A stretch of 64,000 bases of DNA, taken from contig CM060688.1 in the NCBI GenBank assembly GCA_030686995.1, positions 201,972,718 to 202,036,717 of the forward strand, read 5' to 3'. The notes beneath the pieces are model-generated. The model did no database searches and was not told where the DNA came from. It worked only from the letters and a program-made list of their open reading frames with translations. A program made the position numbers and the translations under genes. Position 1 is the stretch's first letter; each line of letters begins with the position of its first letter. This document shows positions 34,174 through 43,072 of this stretch, piece by piece. This DNA is from Artemisia argyi. Lineage: Eukaryota > Streptophyta > Magnoliopsida > Asterales > Asteraceae.

Positions 34174-34733
34174 TAGGGCTGTAAATGAACCGGATGAACA
34201 CGAACGGAGCCCAATTCATGTTCGTTCATTTAATTTTAACCGGACAAATAAAGGACACGGACGCTTAAACGGACAAATTTTCTTGTTCGTGTTTGTTTAT
34301 TAAGAAAATGAGTTGTTCATGTTCTTTTATGTTCATTCATTAAGACACTAAACGAACGCTAAACGAACATAAACGATCAAACATAAATGAAAATAGACAA
34401 ACAAATATAAACTTTATTGAATTCTTCACAATATTATGCTTTATAAGTGTTGTTTTGTTTAAACAAACTAATTTTTTAAATTATAAAATTAAAAGATATA
34501 ATGTATGAACATAAATAGATAAATAAACATAAACGAACGTTAACGAACGCATAACCGGACGTTCACGAACAAAAATGAACGGACGAGACTTTTGTTCATG
34601 TTCGTTCATTTAACCAAACAAACATAAAATATTGTTCATGTTCGTTCATTTAATAAACGAACGAACATAAACGAACTTTTTACCGAATGGTTCATGAAAT
34701 GTTCATTGAACGTTCAGTTCGTTTACAGCCCTA
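34174..34733. mobile_element. hAT-type MITE, complete, with 8-bp target duplication
   Basis: 560 bp, beginning TAGGGCTGTAAATGAAC and ending GTTCGTTTACAGCCCTA. ATGGTATC is present on both sides (34166-34173 and 34734-34741). Removing the element and one copy restores the integrase sequence of copies A and D. The 8-bp duplication and TAGGG termini fit hAT. The interior consists of GAACG/CGTTC-type words, with no transposase frame. Confidence 0.93.
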
Positions 34734-34741
34734 ATGGTATC

Positions 34742-35170
34742 TCTCAAAACTTCTCATCAGTAAGAACTCCTGAAAAAAATGGAGTTATAGAAAGGAAGAA
34801 TCAAACGCTCATTGAGGCAGCGAGGACTATGCTCAATGGTGCTCGTCTACCAAGCCAATTCTGGGTAGAAGCTATCAGCACGGCTTTTTTCACTCAGAAC
34901 CATACTATTCTCAACAAACGACGTGGTAAAACCTCATATCAAATACTCAGGGGGAGAAAACCCAACATAAAATTCTTTCATGTGTTTGGGTGTCCTGAGT
35001 ATATCTTGAACAACAAAGATTAGCAAGGGAAATTTGACGCTAAAGCTGATGATGGCTTATTTGTTGGGCACTCTACCATCTCCAAGGCTTTTAGAGTATT
35101 TGAAAACTATCAAATTATACATGTTTTATCTATTGAAAGAGCAATTATTCATAACCAATTTGAGCAATAA
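34742..35170 (+). pseudogene. Ty1-copia integrase fragment, copy C, second half
   Basis: It continues copy C after the MITE: SQNFSSVRTPEKNGVIERKN, QTLIEAARTMLNGARLPSQF, then KRRGKTSYQILRGRKPNIKF, a stop at 35021-35023, and DDGLFVGHST. The catalytic Glu region is present. Ends at FEQ plus stop at 35168-35170 as in the other copies. Confidence 0.88.
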
Positions 35171-35214
35171 ATGAATGTATTTAGTTACTTATTATTTGCT
35201 TAAGTATTTTTGTA

Positions 35215-35281
35215 GGTTAAAATAAAGACCGGACAGAAACTGGTGAAAAAACGAGCATTTGGTCAACATTTAGTCAATTTA
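35215..35281 (+). repeat. CNL-upstream repeat, copy 3, first part
   Basis: It matches 12635-12710 and 14233-14300, then stops at 35281 where CCGGGT-type sequence begins. The remainder of the same repeat resumes at 37087, so about 1.8 kb of foreign sequence replaced its middle. Confidence 0.75.
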
Positions 35282-35404
35282 TTATTTTTTTATTTTTTCG
35301 ACCGGGCAAACCCGGGTTTTCATTAAAAAAATTTGAAAAAACGAAACCCGGCGGGTCTAATCGGTTAACCCGGTTTTAGAAACCCGGGTTGTTTTGACCC
35401 GTGT
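35282..35404. repeat. CCGGGT-type repeat, short copy
   Basis: It resembles 13387-13570: a T-rich stretch, AACCCGGGTTTT, an A-rich stretch, then CGGTTAACCCGGTTTTAG. It interrupts the CNL-upstream repeat and abuts the end of the Copia gag-like frame. Confidence 0.65.
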
Positions 35405-36060
35405 GTAGTATAAGTCCAAGAGCTATCGTTTGTATCTTGTTTATCAACCGTAGTGTCACTGCATTGTTGATTCAGCTTCCGTTCATTAATGAACTCCTTG
35501 ACATTACCCATGAGAATGAGTAGTGTATCTCTGAGCGTGTCAACCTCAGTTCCTTTGTGATCAGCAAAACACTTTATTGTCATCTGACTATCATAGTCAT
35601 AATCCGTAGTGAATTTCGAATTGATGAACACTTGGAGTTGTTTGGTGATCACACAAAGGGCAGCCATGGATCCTATATTGGAAGATTCTCCTCGGTCAAG
35701 TTGTTGTTGTAATTGATCTAAGTTAATAATCATTGTATCTGTGAAAGTCTGAACATCTTGACCAAAGAGTGTTGCAAATGCACGTTCGAATCCCATCTTG
35801 AATCCAGTTCCCTCTAAAAGTAGCGAGAGGTGTGAATGAAATTGTTGAATACATTCTATTCAGCAATCCTTTGCATTATCAGGCAATTTAAGTGGCTGAT
35901 GAAACTCATTGTCTTGCGAGATTGAGCACAAAGATTCTATATTAGCAATATCAGTCTCAAGACCGTTATTATATTATACTTTGTTGGAAATCTTATGTTC
36001 ATTGATCATGTCGTACAATTTGAGTATCTCAGATATGACTGAATCCGAAGAATTTGACAT
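35405..36060 (-). pseudogene. Copia gag-like protein of an Asteraceae element
   Basis: In one frame from the ATG at 36060: MSNSSDSVISEILKLYDMIN, a TAA at about 35974, PLKLPDNAKDC, a TGA, IQQFHSHLSLLLEGTGFK, then GFERAFATLFGQDVQTFTDT and later FINSKFTTDYDYDSQMTIK. Proteins with GQDVQTFT, GSMAA and DYDSQMT are, as I recall, abundant in Anthemideae gene sets, where they lie at the start of Copia-type elements. Here the frame follows a Copia LTR, primer-binding site and leader, which supports that role. Two stops inactivate it, and it runs into unrelated repeat sequence at 35404. Confidence 0.7.
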
Positions 36061-36534
36061 GAAATGAACGTTTACGGGATTTTGCAAGTCTATGATTTAA
36101 ACCAAGAAATAGATTCTTTCGCGGGATTTTACAAAATTAAGACGAAACCGTGAAACACCGAAGACTTGAGTTGAACTTGATGATCAGTTGATGGACTAGG
36201 TTATAAGTTGTAGTAGTGAATTGGTTTGGTTGATGCAATTTGTTATGGTGAAATTTTGGTCTGAAACTTAAAACGTCAATAACTTCACTCCGGAGCGATT
36301 TTTGCCCTCGAAACTTCGCCTAAATCGATAAATCAATTCCGTGAATGATACAACCTATCCAAGTGAAAGACTACTAGCCTAGAACATCATTGAGCATGAA
36401 AGTACATCAATAACACTCTATAAGTCACAAAATGAGATCAAAACTAGAGAAATACTACACCTACTATTCGAACCACTAGAAACACACAAACCAAGCTACA
36501 AATTCGAGTACCACCAATCCTAGGATGAAACCAT
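36061..36534 (-). other. Leader of the Copia element
   Basis: About 470 bp between primer-binding site and gag-like ATG, non-coding, the normal position of an untranslated leader. Confidence 0.6.
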
Positions 36535-36550
36535 GGCTCTTGATACCAAT
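36535..36550 (-). other. Copia primer-binding site (initiator Met tRNA)
   Basis: On the minus strand ATTGGTATCAAGAGCC directly follows the LTR end ACCACA. Copia elements use TGGTATCAGAGC, complementary to the initiator methionine tRNA; here one A is inserted. Confidence 0.85.
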
Positions 36551-36924
36551 TGTGGTATATTCACAATCATAACATGTATGGTAATTGTGATTGTGGTACA
36601 AATTGTGTTAGTAGTTAAAGAGAGAAAGGAAATGTGGGAGACTTCTAGATAGAGGAAATGATTATCTATTAGATTGGTGAATGAGAAGTTCCAACCCTGT
36701 CCACATGTGGAGAGGGGTATTTATAGTTACAAACAAAACGCCCTCATGCGGGCTGTGGATTGGGTGTATAGTGGGTAAAGACCCGTCCATCCTCCACAAA
36801 TACTACATTAACCAAACTAATATTACTATAACTAAACTAATACTAATAAGTCTACGAGCTACATAAATGCTAAACAATACTCGAGGTGACCGAGTCTTTT
36901 ACTTGAATATTTATATTCCTAACA
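36551..36924 (-). repeat. Copia 5' LTR
   Basis: 374 bp; on the minus strand it starts TGTTAGGAATATAAATATTC and ends GAATATACCACA (TG...CA), next to the primer-binding site. A TATA box (TATAAATA, 36718-36725 on the minus strand) lies in its middle. The 3' part of this element is missing, and no matching second LTR was found in the window. Confidence 0.85.
36718..36725 (-). promoter_or_regulatory. TATA box in Copia LTR
   Basis: TATAAATACCCC on the minus strand, about 200 bp into the LTR, in the position expected for the U3/R junction. Confidence 0.6.
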
Positions 36925-37086
36925 CAGTCATATAATTTTGTGTTTATGATATATAATAATTTGTAATTTTGTATAATATTACAAAAACTATTAATAAAAT
37001 GACATTATAGTAGGATCTTAAGATCCCGATCACGATCTTGCAAAGACGAAAATGATCCTAGGTAAGATCCCGATCTTGAAAACTTT

Positions 37087-37250
37087 GGATTCATGCATTT
37101 ATACGTATTCAACACGTTTTGAAGACTTTCACGGGCCAAAATCCTGTATTTGGATTCTATGCCGACAAGGATCAATCAATGGGATCACAGAATGATCATT
37201 TAATGCTTGGAGCACTATTTGGATTCGTATAAATACAAGGTTGGTAAATG
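37087..37250 (+). repeat. CNL-upstream repeat, copy 3, second part
   Basis: It matches 12962-13115 and 14566-14720, including the TATAAATA box (37228-37235). It is immediately followed by the MULE. In the pseudogene copy the same sequence continues directly into the 5' leader. Confidence 0.88.
37228..37235 (+). promoter_or_regulatory. Putative ancestral TATA box of intact CNL
   Basis: TATAAATA, conserved with 14703-14710. It lies about 2.0 kb before the start codon because the MULE separates them; without the MULE the spacing would be about 245 bp. Confidence 0.45.
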
Positions 37251-38103
37251 TAAAAGGGATAATTCTAGAATTGCCCCACCAAGTACATTTGGTGAACGTT
37301 AGTGCCCCAAAATGAAAAGTGTTCTTCAAATACCCCAAAGGGAGAGGGTCGCCCAAGAACCTTGGGCTGATATCACTCATGCTTGCCAAGTGTCCCATAA
37401 GTTGTACCGGTTATGATAGCTATATTCTTGGGCGACTGGGTCCACAAATCTTGGGTGACCGGTCATTTTTGTCTTTTAGTCCAAAAATATAGTCTTTTTA
37501 TATTAATAAATAGTACATATTTCTTGGGCGACTGAGTCCCACTATTCCTTATTCTTGAGCGACTTGTTAGGTAGAGAGTACACTTTTATAGAGTCAAATA
37601 CATTTTTGGTCCTTGTGGTTTGGTTGTTATTTTATTTTTGTCACATATTCACAAACACAAACTCATTCTTCATTTTTCACAGATTCACATATACAAATTC
37701 ATTTTAACCTTCTTTTCTTCCAAAACTAAAACCACCACCAACCCTTATCATATTTGAATGGAACCACAAATCTAAAAAACAGTTACAAACACTGGTATCA
37801 TTATCATTACCAGATCTATACATCTTATATATAACAAAACTGGGTACGATATTCAGATCTATAAAATATATACAAAACCCCAAATCAAAATCAACAATTT
37901 TTGGATCTTGAAATCACTACCACGAAACCCTTCACCTCCCACACCAAACTTCACCATTACTAAACAAGAACACGAAGCGACCACCAACACCACCAGATCC
38001 GGCGATATCAGAGGTGTCCGACGGCGGCAGTGGTGATGATGACTTCAGGAGTAGTAGCAATAATTAAAAGAGTAGTAGCAGTTTGATCGAATGAAAAGAC
38101 ACC

Positions 38104-38199
38104 ATGTATGAAAAGACACCACAGTACATTATTGAGACTGATGAGCTTATTAACTGTGGTCCAATGACCCCGAGGACTCTAGAGCACATGGAGAATTGA
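38104..38199 (+). other. Possible captured host-exon fragment in MULE
   Basis: A short open frame ATG to TGA encodes 31 residues including ETDELINCGPMTPRTLEH. A second, frame-broken copy lies at 13621-13735. Neighbouring interior sequence (37920-38050) has genic composition, with GGCGGCAGTGGTGATGATG. MULEs often carry host fragments. The source gene is not recognised, so the capture is inferred from composition and from the second copy. Confidence 0.45.
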
Positions 38200-38603
38200 G
38201 TATGATATACAACTTGAATGAACAGGAGTATATAACTTAGCAAGACATGATAATATGATATGCCAATATTGCACAAGAACCATACATTCAGATCTGGAAT
38301 TAGGAGGTATTGTGTGAACTGAGACCCACTTGAATGAAAAGGATTGAAGCATCTTGTTGTCGATCGGTTACCTTTTTAGCAAACCACGAGGACTAAAAAT
38401 GTAGTTAACAACTTTTTGGACTAAAAGACAAAAATGACTGGTCGCCCAAGATTTGTGGACTCAGTCGTCCAAAAATATAGCTATCATAACGGGTACAACT
38501 TAGGGGACACTTGGCAAGCATGGGTGATATCCGCCCAAGGTTCTTGGGCGACTCTCTCTCCCTTTGGGGTATTTGAAGAACACTTTTCATTTTGGGGCAC
38601 TAA

Positions 38604-38960
38604 GGGGGGTGGCAACGTAAGTCGGCAAGGGTCGGCAATGGGCGGCATGGCTCGGCAAGAACACTGCCTGTTGCTCGGTATCACAAATTCGGCATGTCCT
38701 TCGGTGAATATTACCGAATCGGTGAAGAAGTTTGCATTAAATAAATTGGACCGTTGCTTCTTAAATGATTAGGCATGAGTTAAAAAAATAATAATAATAA
38801 TAAAATAAAATAAAATAAAATAAATTAGGCATGCTTAGGCATGACATTGCCACTAAAAAATCAACTTTAGGCATGTTTAAGCAAAAAAATGTGTTGCATA
38901 CTTTTTATTAATCAATTAAAAATAAACTTTATAAACTTTTAGGCAACGTTGCCACCACCC
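38604..38960. mobile_element. PIF/Harbinger-type MITE nested in the MULE terminal repeat
   Basis: 357 bp, starting GGGGGGTGGCAACGT and ending ACGTTGCCACCACCC (15-bp terminal repeat with one mismatch). TAA is duplicated at 38601-38603 and 38961-38963. The uninterrupted left arm of the same MULE has the corresponding site (GTTAGTGCCCC at 37299-37309). The interior carries GTCGGCAAGG words near the left end and AT-rich repeats. Confidence 0.92.
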
Positions 38961-39006
38961 TAATGTTCACCAAATGTAGTTGGTGGGGCAATTCTAGAAT
39001 TATCCC

Positions 39007-39232
39007 AATATAAAATGCATAGATAGTACTTCATTTAACAAGAAATTACCAAGTGGGAACACAATTGGAACCTTATCCGCCCAACGTCCACACAATTTCA
39101 ATTCAAGATTACAGATAGTTTTGGTCCCTTTACTTTCATTTTCATCATATTTTTCTTTCAATTACCTAAACCCTTGGCAAAGAAACATACAGTCGTATTC
39201 ATTAAAACCCTTTTCCAAAGAAGATACTAAGC
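39007..39232 (+). promoter_or_regulatory. 5' leader / proximal region of intact CNL
   Basis: Closely matches 14722-14948 in the paralogue. It has a possible alternative TATA (CAATATAAAATG at the MULE junction, 39006-39017) and ends with GATACTAAGC before the ATG. If transcription now starts here, the MULE border supplies the sequence upstream. Confidence 0.5.
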
Positions 39233-42200
39233 ATGGCTCAAGTCCTTGTTAGTGCCGCCGTGGAAGTGCTGCTTGAGAAGCTACTCTCTGGTGAGCTGAT
39301 CAACTTTGCTCGATCTGAAGAAATCAGTTCTAAGCTCAACAAATGGGAGAAAACGTTGCGCCAGATCAAAGCTTTGCTTGCTGATGCAGCCCAGAAGCAG
39401 ATAGAAGATGAAGGTGTTAAAATGTGGCAGGTTGAGCTCCAGGATTTGGCATATGACATAGATGATGTACTTGACGATATGGCCACTGAAATCATGAAGC
39501 GAGAGTTTGAAGAATCTGAGGCCAGCTCCAGCAGTAGTAGAAAGTTATTGAAGATGTTGCCAGGTTGTATTACTAATTACACTCCTCATAACATCATGTA
39601 TGGTCGTAATATTAGCTCCAACCTAGATGAGATTACCACTAGATTGAATGGTCTTTTTGAGCGGACAAAGATTCTGGGTTTGGAAAAGATTCTGGGTTTG
39701 AAACCGAATGTAACAGTTGAAAGATCAAATAAGACGGATGTGAGATACCATAAAACTTCACTGCTGCCAGATGCGTCTAAAATATTGGGTCGGGAAGGGG
39801 ATAAAGAGGCATTGCTGGGGAAGTTGTTGGGGGATGAAGGAGCATGCAGTTATCAAGATGTGAGCATTGTGTCGATTGTTGGTATGGGTGGGATCGGTAA
39901 AACAACTCTTGCCAGACTTTTGTACAATGACGAGAAAGTGAAGCGTCACTTTGATGTCAAGGCATGGGTTTGCGTTTCCGATGACTTTGATGTACTCGAT
40001 ATCAGCAAGCAAATTTATCAAGCTGTAGGAGGGAAGGAGAGACCGTTTGCTAGTCTAAATCTGCTTCATGAGGCTCTTCAAATAGAACTTTCAAACAAAA
40101 GGTTCCTACTCGTTCTAGATGATGTCTGGAACGAACAACACGATACGTGGGAAGCCCTCAAACGACCACTTGTAGCTGGGGCACCTGGTAGTAAAATCTT
40201 AGTGACAACCCGTAGCACCAAAGTTTCAGCAGTAATGAAGTCTGTTCAACCTTACAATCTGGGGTTTTTGTCAAATGAGCTTGCTCTGTCTTTGTTTGCT
40301 CGATGTGCACTAGATGAAGAAAACTTTGACAAACATCAACAACTTAAGTCCATTGCTCAAGATATCATTGACAAGTGTAAAGGTTTGCCTTTGGCTTTGA
40401 TAGCGCTTGGGAGGGTCTTGAATACTGAAGGAAGTGATGTTGCTGAATGGGAGGAGTTGCTGAACAGTGACATATGGAATTCACAGCACGGAACGAATAT
40501 TCTTCCGGCACTCAAGCTGAGCTACTATCATCTCCCTTCACATCTAAAGCAACCGTTTGCATATTGCTCCTTGTTTCCAAAGGACTATGTGTTCAAAAAA
40601 AACAAACTAATCCTATTGTGGATGGCACAAGGGTTTCTGTCCCAACCAAAGGGCAGCAATCAACCAATGGAGAGTTTGGGTCACAAGTATTTTAAAGAGC
40701 TGCTGTCAAGGTCTTTTTTTCAGCCTGTAGCCAATGATGAATCACTGTGCACAATGCATGACTTGATGAATGACTTGGCCATAAGTGTGGCAGGGGAGTT
40801 TTTCTTTCTGCTGGATGATAAGAAGGATCTAAATGGTAGGAACAAAGATTTTGAAAAGTTCCGTCACTTTTCATTCATAGGACAACCAGATGCAGTAGTA
40901 TTCAGAAAGTTAGATAGAGCTAGATGCTTGCGTACATTCTTACTGGTGTCAGTTGGTTGGAAGGAACTCGATGCGTTTGAAAATGTTCTTGTCGAATTAC
41001 TTCCCCAATTACAGTTCCTAAGGGTGCTAAGCTTGTCTAGTCGGTCAATTAGAGAGGTACCGGAATCCGTTGATAAACTCAAGCATTTAAGGTACCTCAA
41101 CTTTTCCTCATCCAGCATCAAAGTATTACCAGAACAAGTCAGTGAACTTTATAATCTTCAAACGTTGTTGGTTCGTGAGTGTCATGAGTTATCTAGCTTG
41201 CCAGTCAGTTTTGTAAAGCTAATAAACTTGCGACATCTTGACATGACTCGTACTCCGTCATTGAAGAAGACACCCTTAGGAATCGGTAGGTTGAAAAGTC
41301 TACAAACTCTATCTAAGGTGTATATCGAAGGAGGTAACGGGTTTAAAATATCTGAGCTTCAGGACCTATCGGATATACAAGGTCAACTTTCTATCCATGG
41401 GTTGGACAGAGTGACAGAGCCAACACAAGCAACGAATGCTAAGTTACAACTAAAGAAGGGTCTTGACGATTTGGAGTTAGTATGGGGTAGATCTCCTCCC
41501 CTTGGCGATTCTCATGATCCCTCTACGAAAGATGAAGTACTTGAAAGGCTAAGGCCCCACCATAAGTTGAAAAACTTGAAGATTATAGGGTATGGGGGAG
41601 AGAAATTTCCATGTTGGATTGGGGATCCCTCGTCATCATCCTCTCTGAAGACTCTTTTGATCAAGGATTGCAAGAATCTAAAGTCAGTTCCTCATGGACA
41701 TTTCCAAAGTCTCACATCTTTGGAAGAGCTGGAGATATATGGTTGTCCAAGTATGGAGTATTCATTTGGATGTGGGTTGTGGCCTCCTAACTTAAGGAGG
41801 CTAATAATAGGAGAATCAGATTCTCGAAAAAAACCAACTTTTGAATATAATGTAATTGAAGGGCTAAGGGCACCTCAATGTAAGTTGGAAAAACTGAAGA
41901 TTCATGGGTACAGGGAAATGAAAATTCCAAGTTGGATTGGCGATCCGTCATTTAATCAGTTAACAGAGCTTAGGTTAGAATATTGTAATAATTTTACTGA
42001 GTTACAAACAATTGGGCATCTAACTTCACTTAGAGTTGTGAAGATTAATTCGTGTGATTCCGTGGAGAGTTACTGTTGTCCAAATAGTGTGGAGAGGTTG
42101 TCGATAAAGTATTGTGATTCAATAACATCATTGACCTTCTCTAAATTGCCGGAGGAGGTCCCATACTCTCTGAAAGAACTTACGTTGGTACGTCTGCAGA

Positions 42201-43072
42201 ATCTAGAGTCAATTCCTCATGAAACTTCACTTAGAGATGTGAAGATTGAATTTTGTGATGCCCTGGAGAGTTACTGTTGTCCAAATAGTGTGGAGAGGTT
42301 GTCGATAGAGTATTGTCGTTCAATAACATCATTGACCTTCTCTAAATTGCCAGAGGAGGTCCCATACTCTCTGAAAGAACATACGTTGGTAGGTCTGCAG
42401 AATCTAGAGTCAATTCCTCATGAAACTTCACTTAGAGATGTGAAGATTGAATTTTGTGATGCCCTGGAGAGTTACTGTTGTCCAAATAGTGTGGAGAGGT
42501 TGTCGATAAAGTATTGTGATTCAATAACATCATTGACCTTCTCTAAATTGCCGGAGGAGGTCCCATACTCTCTGAAAGAACTTACGTTGGTACGTCTGAA
42601 GAATCTAGAGTCAATTCCTCATGAGCATTTTCAATGTCTCGCAACTTTGGAAGAGCTAACTATACTTGATTGTCCTCCACTTCCATTTCCATCTCCATGT
42701 GGGTCGTTGTGGCCTCCTAATTTAAGGAAGCTAACAATAGGAGACTTAGGTAGGATAATGTCAGATGGGGGGCTTCAAAATTACCCACCCTCACTTGTGG
42801 AACTAGTGTTATATTGCAAAGGTTCAGGGGTGGTTTCATTTGGAGTAATGGAACAACAGGATCATAATAATAATAATACGACTTCATCAGCATGTTTTCT
42901 TCTTCCACCATCTCTAACTAGTCTAATAATCTTTGATATTGAGGAAGTGGAATCAGTTTCAGAGGTCTTACAACACCTCCCTCACCTTCAACGACTTTCT
43001 ATTTTTGGATGCCCGAAGCTTAGAGAGGTGCCAGAGACAACTTCATCTTTGGAAGTATATGTCAGCAAGTAA
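39233..43072 (+). CDS. CC-NB-LRR (CNL) disease resistance protein, intact, RPP13-like/R1-type
   Basis: 1279 codons without a break in a single exon. Residues 1-100: Rx-type coiled coil with LAYDIDDVLDDMATE (EDVID-like). NB-ARC: P-loop GMGGIGKTT near 217, RNBS-A HFDVKAWVCVSDDFDV, kinase-2 LLVLDDVW near 291-299, RNBS-B GSKILVTTR, GLPLALIAL near 384, RNBS-D FAYCSLFPKDYVF and MHD at 508-510, all intact, so nucleotide exchange and hydrolysis are plausible. From about 560 to the end are leucine-rich repeats, including a threefold repeated 67-residue module. Members of this family are cytosolic or nuclear immune receptors recognising pathogen effectors or guarded host proteins. The start matches that of the paralogue. 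A MULE sits in its promoter. The pathogen recognised is unknown. Confidence 0.97.
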   Translation: MAQVLVSAAVEVLLEKLLSGELINFARSEEISSKLNKWEKTLRQIKALLADAAQKQIEDEGVKMWQVELQDLAYDIDDVLDDMATEIMKREFEESEASSSSSRKLLKMLPGCITNYTPHNIMYGRNISSNLDEITTRLNGLFERTKILGLEKILGLKPNVTVERSNKTDVRYHKTSLLPDASKILGREGDKEALLGKLLGDEGACSYQDVSIVSIVGMGGIGKTTLARLLYNDEKVKRHFDVKAWVCVSDDFDVLDISKQIYQAVGGKERPFASLNLLHEALQIELSNKRFLLVLDDVWNEQHDTWEALKRPLVAGAPGSKILVTTRSTKVSAVMKSVQPYNLGFLSNELALSLFARCALDEENFDKHQQLKSIAQDIIDKCKGLPLALIALGRVLNTEGSDVAEWEELLNSDIWNSQHGTNILPALKLSYYHLPSHLKQPFAYCSLFPKDYVFKKNKLILLWMAQGFLSQPKGSNQPMESLGHKYFKELLSRSFFQPVANDESLCTMHDLMNDLAISVAGEFFFLLDDKKDLNGRNKDFEKFRHFSFIGQPDAVVFRKLDRARCLRTFLLVSVGWKELDAFENVLVELLPQLQFLRVLSLSSRSIREVPESVDKLKHLRYLNFSSSSIKVLPEQVSELYNLQTLLVRECHELSSLPVSFVKLINLRHLDMTRTPSLKKTPLGIGRLKSLQTLSKVYIEGGNGFKISELQDLSDIQGQLSIHGLDRVTEPTQATNAKLQLKKGLDDLELVWGRSPPLGDSHDPSTKDEVLERLRPHHKLKNLKIIGYGGEKFPCWIGDPSSSSSLKTLLIKDCKNLKSVPHGHFQSLTSLEELEIYGCPSMEYSFGCGLWPPNLRRLIIGESDSRKKPTFEYNVIEGLRAPQCKLEKLKIHGYREMKIPSWIGDPSFNQLTELRLEYCNNFTELQTIGHLTSLRVVKINSCDSVESYCCPNSVERLSIKYCDSITSLTFSKLPEEVPYSLKELTLVRLQNLESIPHETSLRDVKIEFCDALESYCCPNSVERLSIEYCRSITSLTFSKLPEEVPYSLKEHTLVGLQNLESIPHETSLRDVKIEFCDALESYCCPNSVERLSIKYCDSITSLTFSKLPEEVPYSLKELTLVRLKNLESIPHEHFQCLATLEELTILDCPPLPFPSPCGSLWPPNLRKLTIGDLGRIMSDGGLQNYPPSLVELVLYCKGSGVVSFGVMEQQDHNNNNTTSSACFLLPPSLTSLIIFDIEEVESVSEVLQHLPHLQRLSIFGCPKLREVPETTSSLEVYVSK
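42023..42625 (+). repeat. 201-bp LRR module, three tandem copies
   Basis: Starts at 42023, 42224 and 42425, exactly 201 bp (67 codons) apart. Each codes for a block with CCPNSVERLSI, SITSLTFSKLPEEVPYSLKE and NLESIPHE. Copies 2 and 3 are nearly identical at DNA level; copy 1 differs more at its start. The pseudogene breaks inside its first module. Confidence 0.95.

Larger units (their letters stand above)
37256..39006. mobile_element. Long-TIR MULE with imperfect 9-bp target duplication
   Basis: The termini are GGGATAATTCTAGAATTGCC and its reverse complement. The inverted repeats extend about 230 bp (37256-37487 and 38413-39006, the latter interrupted by a MITE). Flanks AATGTAAAA (37247-37255) and AATATAAAA (39007-39015) are a 9-bp duplication with one mismatch, as Mutator elements make. 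The pseudogene paralogue has one such site (ATTATAAAA, 14722-14730) without insertion. No transposase frame was found. The interior includes a stretch that looks like host-gene sequence (37720-38200). Confidence 0.92.

Noticed and set aside
38434..38772. 112-codon open frame spanning the MULE arm and the nested MITE
   Set aside because: It crosses the precise MITE insertion point, so it cannot be an ancestral gene; no motifs.
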